The notes beneath the pieces are model-generated. The model made no database searches and was not told the origin of the DNA. It saw only the letters and a program-made list of their open reading frames with translations. Positions 1-5,356 of a stretch of 5,356 nucleotides of DNA are shown here, piece by piece. Origin of the DNA: Burkholderiales bacterium (GTDB lineage Bacteria; Pseudomonadota; Gammaproteobacteria; Burkholderiales; SG8-39). The number at the start of each line of letters is the position of its first letter. Positions within the stretch are counted from its first letter, which is position 1. The stretch covers positions 1 to 5,356 of the forward strand of contig JAENXP010000220.1 in NCBI GenBank assembly GCA_016649475.1, written 5' to 3'. A program made the position numbers and the translations under genes.

Positions 1-244
1 CCTTGAAATGCGGAACGAACTTCTCGGGGACTGGCACCTGCTCGCCGGTCTTCGGATTCCTGCCGGTGCGCGGCGGGCGGTAATTAATCTGAAAGGTGCC
101 AAAACCGCGGAGCTCGACCCGCCCGCCCTGCGCTAGGCTCGTGGTAATTGCGTCGAGTATCGCCGCGACCGCGACCTCGACGTCTTTGGCGACCAGTTGG
201 GGATAGCACTCGGCCAGGCGGGCGATTAGTTCGGATTTGGTCAT
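1..244 (-). CDS. ihfB: Integration host factor beta subunit (partial, C-terminus cut off by window edge)
   Basis: Encodes the beta subunit of IHF, the heterodimeric DNA-bending protein that partners IhfA, whose gene lies at 864-1175. Eighty-one complete codons are visible, starting at ATG 244-242 with MTKSELI, the canonical family start. The beta-arm motif GRNPKTG lies at residues 61-67, with the DNA-intercalating proline at Pro64 as in E. coli IhfB. The specificity residues Glu44 and Arg46 (VELRGFG) are also conserved, which separates it from HU and IhfA. The visible part ends in VPHFK; the usual GKELR-type tail would lie beyond the edge. No convincing Shine-Dalgarno precedes the ATG (the upstream bases are CTACATTCCGCCC). 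The codons include CTA twice and ATA once, which are uncommon in GC-rich genomes, but the sample is too small to argue for transfer. The gene is separated from the ihfA operon by tRNA-Pro and its terminator, so it probably has its own transcription start. A paralogue rather than the sole ihfB is possible. Confidence 0.95.
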   Translation of the reverse strand, partial: MTKSELIARLAECYPQLVAKDVEVAVAAILDAITTSLAQGGRVELRGFGTFQINYRPPRTGRNPKTGEQVPVPEKFVPHFK

Positions 245-295
245 GGGCGGAATGTAGCTCAATCCGGAGGACCGGGAGGCGGGACGGGCCGCATT

Positions 296-334
296 CCGTT
301 TTGTGTCCCTAGCTGTGTCCCCAAAACAAAACGG
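296..334. repeat. Short inverted repeat enclosing a tandem 8-bp direct repeat
   Basis: CCGTTTTGT (296-304) is the exact reverse complement of ACAAAACGG (326-334). Between and partly within the arms, TGTGTCCC occurs twice, at 302-309 and 314-321, with a 12-bp period. The right arm overlaps the U-tract side of the tRNA terminator. The function is unknown. It could be a degraded REP-type palindrome, a protein-binding site, or chance. Confidence 0.5.
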
Positions 335-361
335 GTCACAGAGAAATATCTGTAACCCGTT
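323..361 (-). terminator. Intrinsic terminator after tRNA-Pro
   Basis: On the minus strand a 13-bp stem with one G-U pair is formed by 361-349 (AACGGGTTACAGA) and 342-330 (TCTGTGACCCGTT) around a 6-nt loop (348-343). It is followed by a T-rich run, TTTTGTTTT when counted from the end of the stem. It lies 8 nt past the tRNA CCA end, so it should stop the tRNA transcript and any read-through from the pheST-ihfA-merR operon. The other side of the stem is also T-rich (TTATTTTTATT on the plus strand), so it may work in both directions. Confidence 0.87.
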
Positions 362-368
362 ATTTTTA

Positions 369-446
<78 letters not shown>

Positions 447-455
447 ACTGTTTTG

Positions 456-482
456 ATTTTATCACGTCGGCCAGATTGAAAA
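456..482 (-). promoter_or_regulatory. Possible sigma-70 promoter for tRNA-Pro
   Basis: The minus-strand box TAAAAT (461-456, five of six matches to TATAAT) lies 9 nt before the first tRNA base, the right place for a -10 element with a leader of 2-3 nt. The best -35 match is TTTTCA (482-477, four of six), but the 15-bp spacer is short. The upstream gene ends 26 nt earlier with no terminator between, so the tRNA could also be cut out of the operon transcript. Confidence 0.45.
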
Positions 483-508
483 CCAGCCATGCATGTCCAG
501 CGAACCGC

Positions 509-889
509 TCAGGCGCGGCCGCCTAGAGCTTCGATGATGCTGTTGATCTCGCTCCTGATTGCAGCCAGATCGATCTTGCTCGAATCTGCGCGCACCGCAT
601 GCGCGCGTCCGCTGCCAGACACACTTTCGTCCAGACGGTTGCGCGCGCCGCTGATGGTAAAACCCTGCTCGTACAGCAGATCGCGAATGCGGCGGATCAG
701 CAGCACTTCGTGGTGCTGGTAGTAGCGCCGGTTGCCGCGGCGCTTTACCGGCTTCAACTGGGTGAACTCCTGCTCCCAGTAGCGCAGCACGTGCGGCTTG
801 ACCCCGCACAATTCGCTCACCTCGCCGATGGTGAAATAGCGCTTCGCCGGAATCGGCGGCAGGCTACTGCTGCTGCTGCGGCTTTCCAC
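509..889 (-). CDS. MerR-family transcriptional regulator
   Basis: A 126-residue DNA-binding protein. The MerR winged helix-turn-helix lies at about residues 17-85: [14 protein letters not shown] forms the helix-turn-helix start, [10 protein letters not shown] (33-42) the hallmark turn and second helix, and RRGNRRYY (50-57) the wing. Residues 58-85 continue as a helical segment ([17 protein letters not shown]). After a short Ser/Gly-rich linker, residues 105-122 look like an amphipathic dimerisation helix. There is no recognisable effector domain and no C-terminal cysteine pair, so metal sensing is not supported; the only cysteine is Cys28. The start is taken as GTG 889-887, preceded by AAAGG 7 nt upstream, because the conserved [14 protein letters not shown] follows shortly after. 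The gene overlaps the end of ihfA by 26 nt, implying coupled translation. Homologues occupy this slot after ihfA across betaproteobacteria. The target genes are not known to me. Confidence 0.93.
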   Translation of the reverse strand: MESRSSSSSLPPIPAKRYFTIGEVSELCGVKPHVLRYWEQEFTQLKPVKRRGNRRYYQHHEVLLIRRIRDLLYEQGFTISGARNRLDESVSGSGRAHAVRADSSKIDLAAIRSEINSIIEALGGRA

Positions 890-1175
890 GATTGGCCTTT
901 TCCACCGATGCCTTCAGCTTCTGGCTGGCGTGGAAGGTGACTACGCGTCGCGCGGTAATAGGAATTTCCTCCCCCGTCTTCGGGTTGCGCCCGGGACGCT
1001 GCGGCTTGTTGCGCAGTTGAAAGTTTCCGAATCCGGACAGTTTGACGCTGTCGCCATTTTCCAGCGCCGCGCGGATTTCTTCGAAAAAAGTCTCGACCAT
1101 ATCCTTGGCTTCGCGCTTGTTAAGCCCGACTTTCTCAAACAAAAAGTCAGCCAGCTCGGCTTTGGTTAACGTCAT
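864..1175 (-). CDS. ihfA: Integration host factor alpha subunit
   Basis: Encodes IHF alpha (103 residues; E. coli has 99), which pairs with IhfB to bend DNA sharply at recombination, replication and promoter sites. The start MTLTKAEL matches the family. [10 protein letters not shown] (46-55) and [21 protein letters not shown] (61-81) are diagnostic of IhfA, with the intercalating Pro65 present. Residues 82-84 read HAS where E. coli has RPG. The C-terminus ends in a four-glutamine run encoded by four CAG codons. The ATG at 1175-1173 is preceded by GGGAG, which overlaps the TAG stop of pheT (TAGGGAG, 1187-1181). The gap to pheT is only 9 nt, so ihfA is co-transcribed and probably translationally coupled with pheT, as in E. 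coli. Confidence 0.98.
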   Translation of the reverse strand: MTLTKAELADFLFEKVGLNKREAKDMVETFFEEIRAALENGDSVKLSGFGNFQLRNKPQRPGRNPKTGEEIPITARRVVTFHASQKLKASVEKANRGKPQQQQ

Positions 1176-1184
1176 TTTTGCTCC

Positions 1185-3584
1185 CTAGGTACGCAATTTG
1201 GCGCCGATGCTTTGGGCGGCGAACTGCAGCAGCTGCGTCATCGCCGCCTCCGTCTCCGCATCGGTCAGCGTTTTCGAAGTATCTTGCATAACTACCCGAA
1301 ATGCAAGGCTTTTTTTCCCAACGTCCATCCCTTTTCCGCGGTATAAATCGAACAGCCACAGGTCCTGCACGACGGCCGGGCGGGAGGCCAGCATCGCCTC
1401 CAACAACGCCTGTGCCGGCACGGATTCGTCCACCACCAGCGCGAGGTCGCGTATCACCGGCGGAAACTTGGATACCTCCCGGTAAGCCGGCATCGGCGCA
1501 GCAAGCAGCGCATCCAGGTCGAGTTCGAACAGCACCGGTGCCTGCGGCAATTCATATTTCTGCTGCCAGCGCGGATGCAATTCCCCGAGCCAGCCGACCG
1601 GCTTTTCATCGACCAGTACCTTTGCAGCACGACCTGGATGCAGCGCGGGGTGCATCGTGCGCTCGAACCGCACATTCGCCGTGGCGAGCAGGCTTTCGAT
1701 ATCAGCCTTGACGTCGTAGAAATCGACTTTGCGCTCGGTATGCCCCCACTGGTCCGGATAAGCCGGACCATAGGCGATGCCGCCAAGCTTGAGCGGCTGG
1801 GCGATGCCTGCCACCGTGAGCGGCCCATCCTCCACGCCCGCATCGGCGCGGAACACCCGTCCGAGTTCGAACGCGCGCACCCTGCTTTGCTTGCGGTTGA
1901 GGTTATAGCGCACGTTGGCGACGAGACTGCCTGCGAGACCCGAGCGCATCACCGAGAGCTGGCTCGAAATCGGATTCAGCAGCCTCACCGGCGCGTCGTT
2001 GCCGCAGAAATCGCGCTCCCAGTCGGCTTCGACGAAGCTGAAGTTGACCACTTCCTGATAGTCGCGCGCGGCTATCGCGTCCTTCACCCGCATCAGCGGG
2101 CGTTCGGCTTCGGGCCGCGGGGACATCGCGGCGCGCGCGCGCGGCTGGTTGGCGGGGATGCGCTCATAGCCGTAAATACGCGCGATCTCTTCGATCAAAT
2201 CTTCCTCGATTGCAATGTCGAAGCGGTACGAGGGCGGCGTCACGTCAAAGCCGTCCGCAGTGCGGCTACTTTCGAGGCCGAGGCGCGAGAAAATATCCGC
2301 TATTTCCGCGTCGCTGACGCCGATGCCGAGGACCCGGGACGCGCGCGCGCTGCGCACGTGCACGGGTTTCCTTTCGGGCAAGCGCGCAATCTGGTCGACC
2401 GTCGGTCCCGGCTCGCCGCCGCAGATTGCAAGTATCAGTTCGGTCGCGCGCTCTATGCCGGCTACGTTGTTGTTGAAGTCAACGCCGCGTTCGAAGCGAT
2501 GCGCGGCGTCGCTGGTGAAATTGTATCGGCGCGTGCGGCCGGCGATCATCTCTGGAAAGAAAAACGCGGATTCGAGAAAAATATTCCTGCTGTGCGTCTC
2601 GGCCTTGGTCGAATCGCCGCCCATGATGCCGGCGAGCCCGATCGGGCCCGACGTGTCGGTGATGCACAGCACGGCCTCGTCCACCTCGACGATCTGTTCG
2701 TTCAGCAACTTCACCTGCTCGCCCTTGCGCCCGAAGCGCACGTCGATGGCGCCGACAAGCTTGTCCAGGTCGTAGACGTGCAGCGGGCGCCCGAGTTCGA
2801 GCATGACGTAATTGGTTACGTCCACCAGCGCCGAGATCGAGCGCTGGCCGGCGCGCGCCAGGCGCTGCTTCATCCATTCGGGCACCGCCGCGGCAGCGTC
2901 GACGTTGCGGATCACCCGGCCGGCGAATCGCCCGCAGCCGTCCGCAGCGGAAATCGTTACCGGATGCCGCGCCTCGCTTTTTGCTGCGACCGGCGCGACC
3001 ACCGGCGCCTTGAACGCTGCGCCGGAGATCGCCGCCACTTCGCGCGCGACTCCCAGCAGGCTCAGGCAGTCGGCACGATTCGGGGTCAGCTTGAGCGTGA
3101 AAATGGTGTCGTCCAGCTCGAGCACCTCGCGCACGTCGCGGCCCAGGGCCGCATCGGCTGCCAGAGCAAGGAGTCCGCTGTGATCGTCGTCGATGCCCAG
3201 TTCCTTCGCCGAGCACAGCATGCCCTGGCTGTCGACGCCGCGCAGGCGCGAACGCTTGATCTCGAAAACCTCCCCGCCGGCTGCGGTCAGACGCGCGCCG
3301 ACCAGCGCGCAGGGCACGCGCATGCCGGCCACGACATTGGGCGCGCCGCAGACGATGGACAGCGGCGCAGGCTCACCCGCGTCGACTTTGCACAAGGACA
3401 GGCGGTCTGCGTTGGGGTGGCGCGCCACTTCGAGGATCTCTGCCACCACCACCCCGGAGCAAGGCGGCGCGGCCGGCGCGAGCGATTCCACTTCCAGTCC
3501 GGCCATGGTGAGGGCGTGTGCCAGCTCCGCCGTGCTCAGGGACGGATCGACGAAACTGCGCAGCCAGCGTTCGGAAAATTTCAT
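1185..3584 (-). CDS. pheT: Phenylalanyl-tRNA synthetase beta subunit
   Basis: The 799-residue beta chain of the alpha2-beta2 PheRS that charges tRNA-Phe (E. coli PheT has 795). Domains in order: a short N-terminal region from MKFSERWL; the EMAP-II-like tRNA-binding fold at about 40-150 ([24 protein letters not shown]); the B3/B4 editing domain at about 165-390 ([45 protein letters not shown]), which hydrolyses Tyr-tRNA-Phe; the B5 domain at about 400-475 with probable metal ligands Asp456, Asp462, Glu465 and Glu466; the inactive synthetase-like core at about 480-690; and the ferredoxin-like anticodon-binding domain at about 705-799. The start is ATG 3584-3582, which overlaps the pheS TGA as ATGA. 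The frame stays open upstream for 62 codons inside pheS, but those residues are not family-like. There is no clear Shine-Dalgarno, consistent with termination-reinitiation from pheS, which would balance the two subunits. The stop is TAG. Confidence 0.99.
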   Translation of the reverse strand: MKFSERWLRSFVDPSLSTAELAHALTMAGLEVESLAPAAPPCSGVVVAEILEVARHPNADRLSLCKVDAGEPAPLSIVCGAPNVVAGMRVPCALVGARLTAAGGEVFEIKRSRLRGVDSQGMLCSAKELGIDDDHSGLLALAADAALGRDVREVLELDDTIFTLKLTPNRADCLSLLGVAREVAAISGAAFKAPVVAPVAAKSEARHPVTISAADGCGRFAGRVIRNVDAAAAVPEWMKQRLARAGQRSISALVDVTNYVMLELGRPLHVYDLDKLVGAIDVRFGRKGEQVKLLNEQIVEVDEAVLCITDTSGPIGLAGIMGGDSTKAETHSRNIFLESAFFFPEMIAGRTRRYNFTSDAAHRFERGVDFNNNVAGIERATELILAICGGEPGPTVDQIARLPERKPVHVRSARASRVLGIGVSDAEIADIFSRLGLESSRTADGFDVTPPSYRFDIAIEEDLIEEIARIYGYERIPANQPRARAAMSPRPEAERPLMRVKDAIAARDYQEVVNFSFVEADWERDFCGNDAPVRLLNPISSQLSVMRSGLAGSLVANVRYNLNRKQSRVRAFELGRVFRADAGVEDGPLTVAGIAQPLKLGGIAYGPAYPDQWGHTERKVDFYDVKADIESLLATANVRFERTMHPALHPGRAAKVLVDEKPVGWLGELHPRWQQKYELPQAPVLFELDLDALLAAPMPAYREVSKFPPVIRDLALVVDESVPAQALLEAMLASRPAVVQDLWLFDLYRGKGMDVGKKSLAFRVVMQDTSKTLTDAETEAAMTQLLQFAAQSIGAKLRT

Positions 3585-4597
3585 GCGAATTGCTGCAGAA
3601 AACGCAGGTCGCCGTCGTAGAACAGGCGCAGGTCGTGAATGCCGTAGCGCAGCATCGCCAGGCGTTCTATACCCGAGCCGAAGGCGAAGCCGATGTACCT
3701 TTCCGGGTCGAGCCCGAAATTGCGGATCACCGAAGGATGCACCTGGCCGGCACCGGATATCTCCAGCCATTGGCCCTTGTTCGGCCCGGCGCCGAATGCC
3801 ATGTCGATTTCGGCGGACGGCTCGGTAAAGGGAAAGAACGAGGGCCGGAAGCGCACCTCCAGTTCATCGGTTTCAAAAAAGCGGCGCAGGAAATCGGTGT
3901 ATACGCCCTTCAGGTCGGCGAAGCTTACGTCTTCGTCGATCCACAGGCCTTCGACCTGGTGAAACATGGGCGAGTGGGTCGCGTCGCTGTCGACTCGATA
4001 GGTACGGCCGGGTGCAATCACCTTGAGTGGTGGCGCATGCATGCGCGCATAGCGCACCTGCATCGGACTGGTATGGGTACGCAGCAGCAGCGGCCTTCCT
4101 GCGGCGTCCTTGTTCTCGACGTAGAACGTGTCCTGCATCGAGCGCGCCGGGTGGTTCTCCGGGTTGTTGAGCGCAGTGAAATTGTTCCAGTCGGTCTCGA
4201 TCTCGGGGCCGTCGGCGACATCGAAGCCGATCGAGCGGAATATGGCTTCGATGCGATCCTGGGTGCGGGTGAGCGGGTGCAGGCGCCCGCGCCCCGCACC
4301 GCGCCCGGGAAGCGTGACATCGAGCGCCTCTTCGGCCAACCTTGCGTCCAGTTGCAGCTGCGCCAGCGCTTCTCGCCGGCGGGCGAGTGCAGCCTCGAGC
4401 CGGTCTTTGGCCGCGTTGATGTGACTGCCGGCTTCGCGCCGCTGTTCGGCCGGCAGCTTGCCCAGGCCCTTGAGCAAATCGGTGAGGGCGCCGGACTTGC
4501 CAAGATAATGCGCCTTCGCCTGCTCCAAAGCCGCAGCATCGTTTATGCCGCTGAACTGCTCCAGTGCATCACTGACGATTTTTTCCAGATTATCCAT
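3581..4597 (-). CDS. pheS: Phenylalanyl-tRNA synthetase alpha subunit
   Basis: The 338-residue catalytic alpha chain, which forms phenylalanyl-adenylate and transfers Phe to tRNA-Phe. Residues 1-90 form the tRNA-contacting helical arm. The class II core begins near LHPLTR (106-111). It includes HPAR (149-152), motif 2 ([20 protein letters not shown], 195-214), the Phe-pocket segment [11 protein letters not shown] (255-265) and motif 3 ([13 protein letters not shown], 307-319). Ala305 in GFAFGSG corresponds to the residue that limits amino-acid size (Ala294 in E. coli). The start is set at ATG 4597-4595 (MDNLEKIV), matching the family. A GTG at 4609-4607 would add four residues but overlaps the stop of an upstream mini-ORF. 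The ATG lacks a Shine-Dalgarno; the region before it is pyrimidine-rich and contains that mini-ORF, so initiation may be coupled to it. A 4-nt overlap links pheS to pheT. Confidence 0.98.
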   Translation of the reverse strand: MDNLEKIVSDALEQFSGINDAAALEQAKAHYLGKSGALTDLLKGLGKLPAEQRREAGSHINAAKDRLEAALARRREALAQLQLDARLAEEALDVTLPGRGAGRGRLHPLTRTQDRIEAIFRSIGFDVADGPEIETDWNNFTALNNPENHPARSMQDTFYVENKDAAGRPLLLRTHTSPMQVRYARMHAPPLKVIAPGRTYRVDSDATHSPMFHQVEGLWIDEDVSFADLKGVYTDFLRRFFETDELEVRFRPSFFPFTEPSAEIDMAFGAGPNKGQWLEISGAGQVHPSVIRNFGLDPERYIGFAFGSGIERLAMLRYGIHDLRLFYDGDLRFLQQFA

Positions 4598-4605
4598 CGT
4601 TACGG

Positions 4606-4644
4606 TCACAGAAACGAAAAGAAGCCGATCAAGCTAGTGTTCAT
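4606..4644 (-). CDS. Candidate Phe-rich leader peptide upstream of pheS
   Basis: A 12-codon frame, [12 protein letters not shown] then TGA, ends 8 nt before the pheS ATG. Three of its last five residues are Phe (codons TTC TTT TCG TTT). In enteric bacteria pheST is controlled by a 14-residue Phe-rich leader, PheM, by attenuation, and the position and composition here resemble it. Points against: no good Shine-Dalgarno precedes the ATG, there is no room for a terminator between this frame and pheS, and Phe codons arise easily in a pyrimidine-rich stretch, which might instead be a ribosomal protein S1 landing site. If real, it more likely acts through coupled translation than through the classic enteric mechanism. 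Confidence 0.35.
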   Translation of the reverse strand: MNTSLIGFFSFL

Positions 4645-4650
4645 TACGGA

Positions 4651-4672
4651 CCGGGAGGAAACATCCCCCCGG
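4651..4672 (-). promoter_or_regulatory. 9-bp GC-rich hairpin in the pheS leader
   Basis: On the minus strand, CCGGGGGGA (4672-4664) pairs with TCCTCCCGG (4659-4651) through nine pairs, one of them G-U, around the 4-nt loop TGTT. There is no U-tract after it, so it is not an intrinsic terminator. It lies 6 nt before the start codon of the Phe-rich mini-ORF and buries the ATG of a six-codon frame (4664-4644, MFPPGP). The structure is visible; a regulatory role is inferred. Confidence 0.5.
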
Positions 4673-4683
4673 ACTCCCCCAAG

Positions 4684-4720
4684 TAAGAGGCCGTTTCAGC
4701 AATTCTGAAACGGCCTCTTA
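4684..4720 (-). promoter_or_regulatory. Perfect 16-bp hairpin between rplT and pheS (attenuator-like or RNA-processing/stability element)
   Basis: TAAGAGGCCGTTTCAG (4684-4699) and CTGAAACGGCCTCTTA (4705-4720) are exact reverse complements around a 5-nt loop, the strongest inverted repeat in the window. On the minus strand the stem is followed by CTTGGGGGAG, which lacks the U-run of an intrinsic terminator; only the stem end itself (CTCTTACTT) is U-leaning. It starts 44 nt after the rplT stop. It may be a partial terminator that lowers expression of pheST relative to the ribosomal proteins, a 3'-end stabiliser for rpmI-rplT mRNA, or an RNase III-type processing site. Confidence 0.75.
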
Positions 4721-4764
4721 GCTTCCTCTCGCATTGACGCGGGTGAACTCTGCCGCGTTCGGGC

Positions 4765-5148
4765 TTACCTGGACGCCGCACCTGCCTCGCTGGCGGGCAG
4801 GCTTGCCTTGGCCTGCTCGGCGAATTTGGCGAAGGCGGCCATGTCGGTCACTGCCAGATCGGCCAGCACCTTGCGATCCACCTCGATCGCGGCCTTCTTC
4901 AACCCGTTCATGAATACGCTGTAGGTCAGGCCGCACTCGCGCGCTGCTGCGTTGATGCGTGCAATCCACAGTGCCCGGAACACGCGCTTCTTCGTCCTGC
5001 GGTCACGATAGGCATATTGGCCGGCCTTCATCACCGCCTCTTTGGCGATACGGAAGACATTGCCGCGGCGGCCGCGGAAACCCTTGGCCAGATCCATCAC
5101 CTTCTTGTGACGCGCGCGCGCTTCTACTCCACGTTTGACTCTTGGCAT
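4765..5148 (-). CDS. rplT: 50S ribosomal protein L20
   Basis: Encodes L20, an early-assembly 23S rRNA-binding protein, 127 residues long (E. coli has 118). The basic N-terminal arm [17 protein letters not shown] is followed by the diagnostic [10 protein letters not shown] (about 42-51), [12 protein letters not shown] (61-72) and [20 protein letters not shown] (85-104). About nine residues at the end (ASEAGAASR) go beyond the E. coli length and look like a disordered tail. The start ATG 5148-5146 has AAGGAG upstream, which overlaps the TAA stop of rpmI (TAAGGAG), and the gap to rpmI is 11 nt. In E. coli L20 represses its own operon by binding mRNA around infC-rpmI; any such site would lie beyond the right edge. 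Confidence 0.99.
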   Translation of the reverse strand: MPRVKRGVEARARHKKVMDLAKGFRGRRGNVFRIAKEAVMKAGQYAYRDRRTKKRVFRALWIARINAAARECGLTYSVFMNGLKKAAIEVDRKVLADLAVTDMAAFAKFAEQAKASLPASEAGAASR

Positions 5149-5159
5149 GGCTCGTCTCC

Positions 5160-5356
5160 TTAACCGTTGGGAAGCATCGCGCGCACGGAGCGCAGGTTGC
5201 TCGCGTCCACCATGGACGTACCACGCATGTTGCGCTTACGCTTGGTGGTTTTCTTGGTCAGGATGTGGCGCAAAAACGCTTTGGTGCGTTTTATCCCGCC
5301 ACTGCCTTGGACGCGGAAACGCTTGGCAGCGCCCCGCTTGGTCTTCATCTTGGGCA
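5160..5356 (-). CDS. rpmI: 50S ribosomal protein L35 (first base of start codon outside window)
   Basis: Encodes the small basic protein L35, 65 residues when read from [14 protein letters not shown], the standard family start. Only TG of that ATG is inside the window (5356-5355), followed by CCC AAG and an in-frame ATG at 5348-5346. Starting at the inner ATG would lose the conserved MPK. The family core is clear: [13 protein letters not shown] (12-24) and the Lys/Arg-rich [16 protein letters not shown] (about 31-46), followed by a hydrophobic C-terminus. It precedes rplT by 11 nt, and infC would be expected immediately upstream beyond the window. Confidence 0.97.
   Translation of the reverse strand, partial: PKMKTKRGAAKRFRVQGSGGIKRTKAFLRHILTKKTTKRKRNMRGTSMVDASNLRSVRAMLPNG

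Noticed and set aside
462..940. Open frames overlapping the MerR gene on both strands
   Set aside because: They are shifted or antisense to a protein with an intact MerR helix-turn-helix and wing, and show no motifs of their own.
2131..2143. Alternating GC run inside pheT, a possible Z-DNA-forming tract
   Set aside because: It encodes the PRARAA segment of PheT using ordinary GC-rich codons, so codon bias explains it.
1575..3620. A 681-codon open frame on the plus strand antisense to pheT
   Set aside because: It lies antisense to pheT, whose protein matches PheRS beta along its full length. Its translation is His/Arg/Ala-rich with no recognisable motif, as expected for antisense frames in GC-rich coding DNA.
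3585..3770. An in-frame 62-codon upstream extension of pheT
   Set aside because: It overlaps the PheS motif 3 region and gives an Arg-rich sequence unlike any PheT. The conserved start MKFSERWL fits the ATGA junction.
4598..4609. GTG start adding MTVT to PheS
   Set aside because: The family N-terminus begins at MDNL-type sequences, and ATG is the stronger codon at 4597. The GTG also has no ribosome site.
3518..4708. A 396-codon open frame on the plus strand antisense to pheS
   Set aside because: It is antisense to a full-length, motif-complete PheS, and its translation resembles no family I know.
4606..4720. Classic enteric-style pheST transcription attenuator
   Set aside because: The strong hairpin lies before, not after, the Phe-rich frame and has no U-run. 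I therefore report a leader-peptide candidate but not a canonical attenuator.
4737..4758. Six-bp inverted repeat (ACGCGG/CCGCGT) just after rplT
   Set aside because: It has a short stem, a 10-nt loop and no U-tract. This is easily expected by chance in GC-rich DNA.
5346..5348. Inner ATG as the rpmI start
   Set aside because: L35 proteins start MPKMKTK, and the bases before this ATG encode PK with the TG of a start codon at the edge.

Overview
The window reads almost entirely from the minus strand and carries a conserved translation/nucleoid block in high-GC DNA. In transcriptional order (right to left) it holds rpmI (L35), rplT (L20), a 155-nt structured gap, pheS, pheT, ihfA, a MerR-family regulator gene, tRNA-Pro(GGG) with its terminator, and an ihfB gene cut off by the left edge. 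The order rpmI-rplT-pheS-pheT-ihfA-merR-tRNA-Pro, and the close match of the proteins to what I recall of Burkholderiales/Nitrosomonadales sequences, point to a betaproteobacterium. This placement is from memory of the families, not a search.

Layout. Positions 5356-4765 hold the two 50S protein genes, 11 nt apart. Positions 4764-4598 lie between rplT and pheS and contain a perfect 16-bp hairpin, a second 9-bp hairpin and a 12-codon reading frame with three phenylalanines that stops 8 nt before the pheS ATG. Positions 4597-1185 encode the two subunits of phenylalanyl-tRNA synthetase, which overlap by ATGA. Positions 1175-509 hold ihfA and the MerR gene, which overlap by 26 nt through a CAG repeat read in both frames. 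Positions 508-323 hold a possible promoter, tRNA-Pro(GGG) with an encoded CCA, and a strong intrinsic terminator. Positions 322-245 are a short repeat-bearing spacer, and 244-1 encode the first 81 residues of IhfB.

Functional picture. Ribosomal proteins, the enzyme that charges tRNA-Phe, the IHF alpha subunit and a DNA-binding regulator sit in one tightly packed transcription unit. A tRNA gene and the gene for the partner IHF subunit follow. Most of this is ordinary core genome. The parts worth a second look are the rplT-pheS leader, which may hold a PheM-like phenylalanine-sensing leader peptide, and the presence of ihfB next to the ihfA operon rather than in its usual place after rpsA. I found no CRISPR array, transposase, integrase or unknown multigene system.
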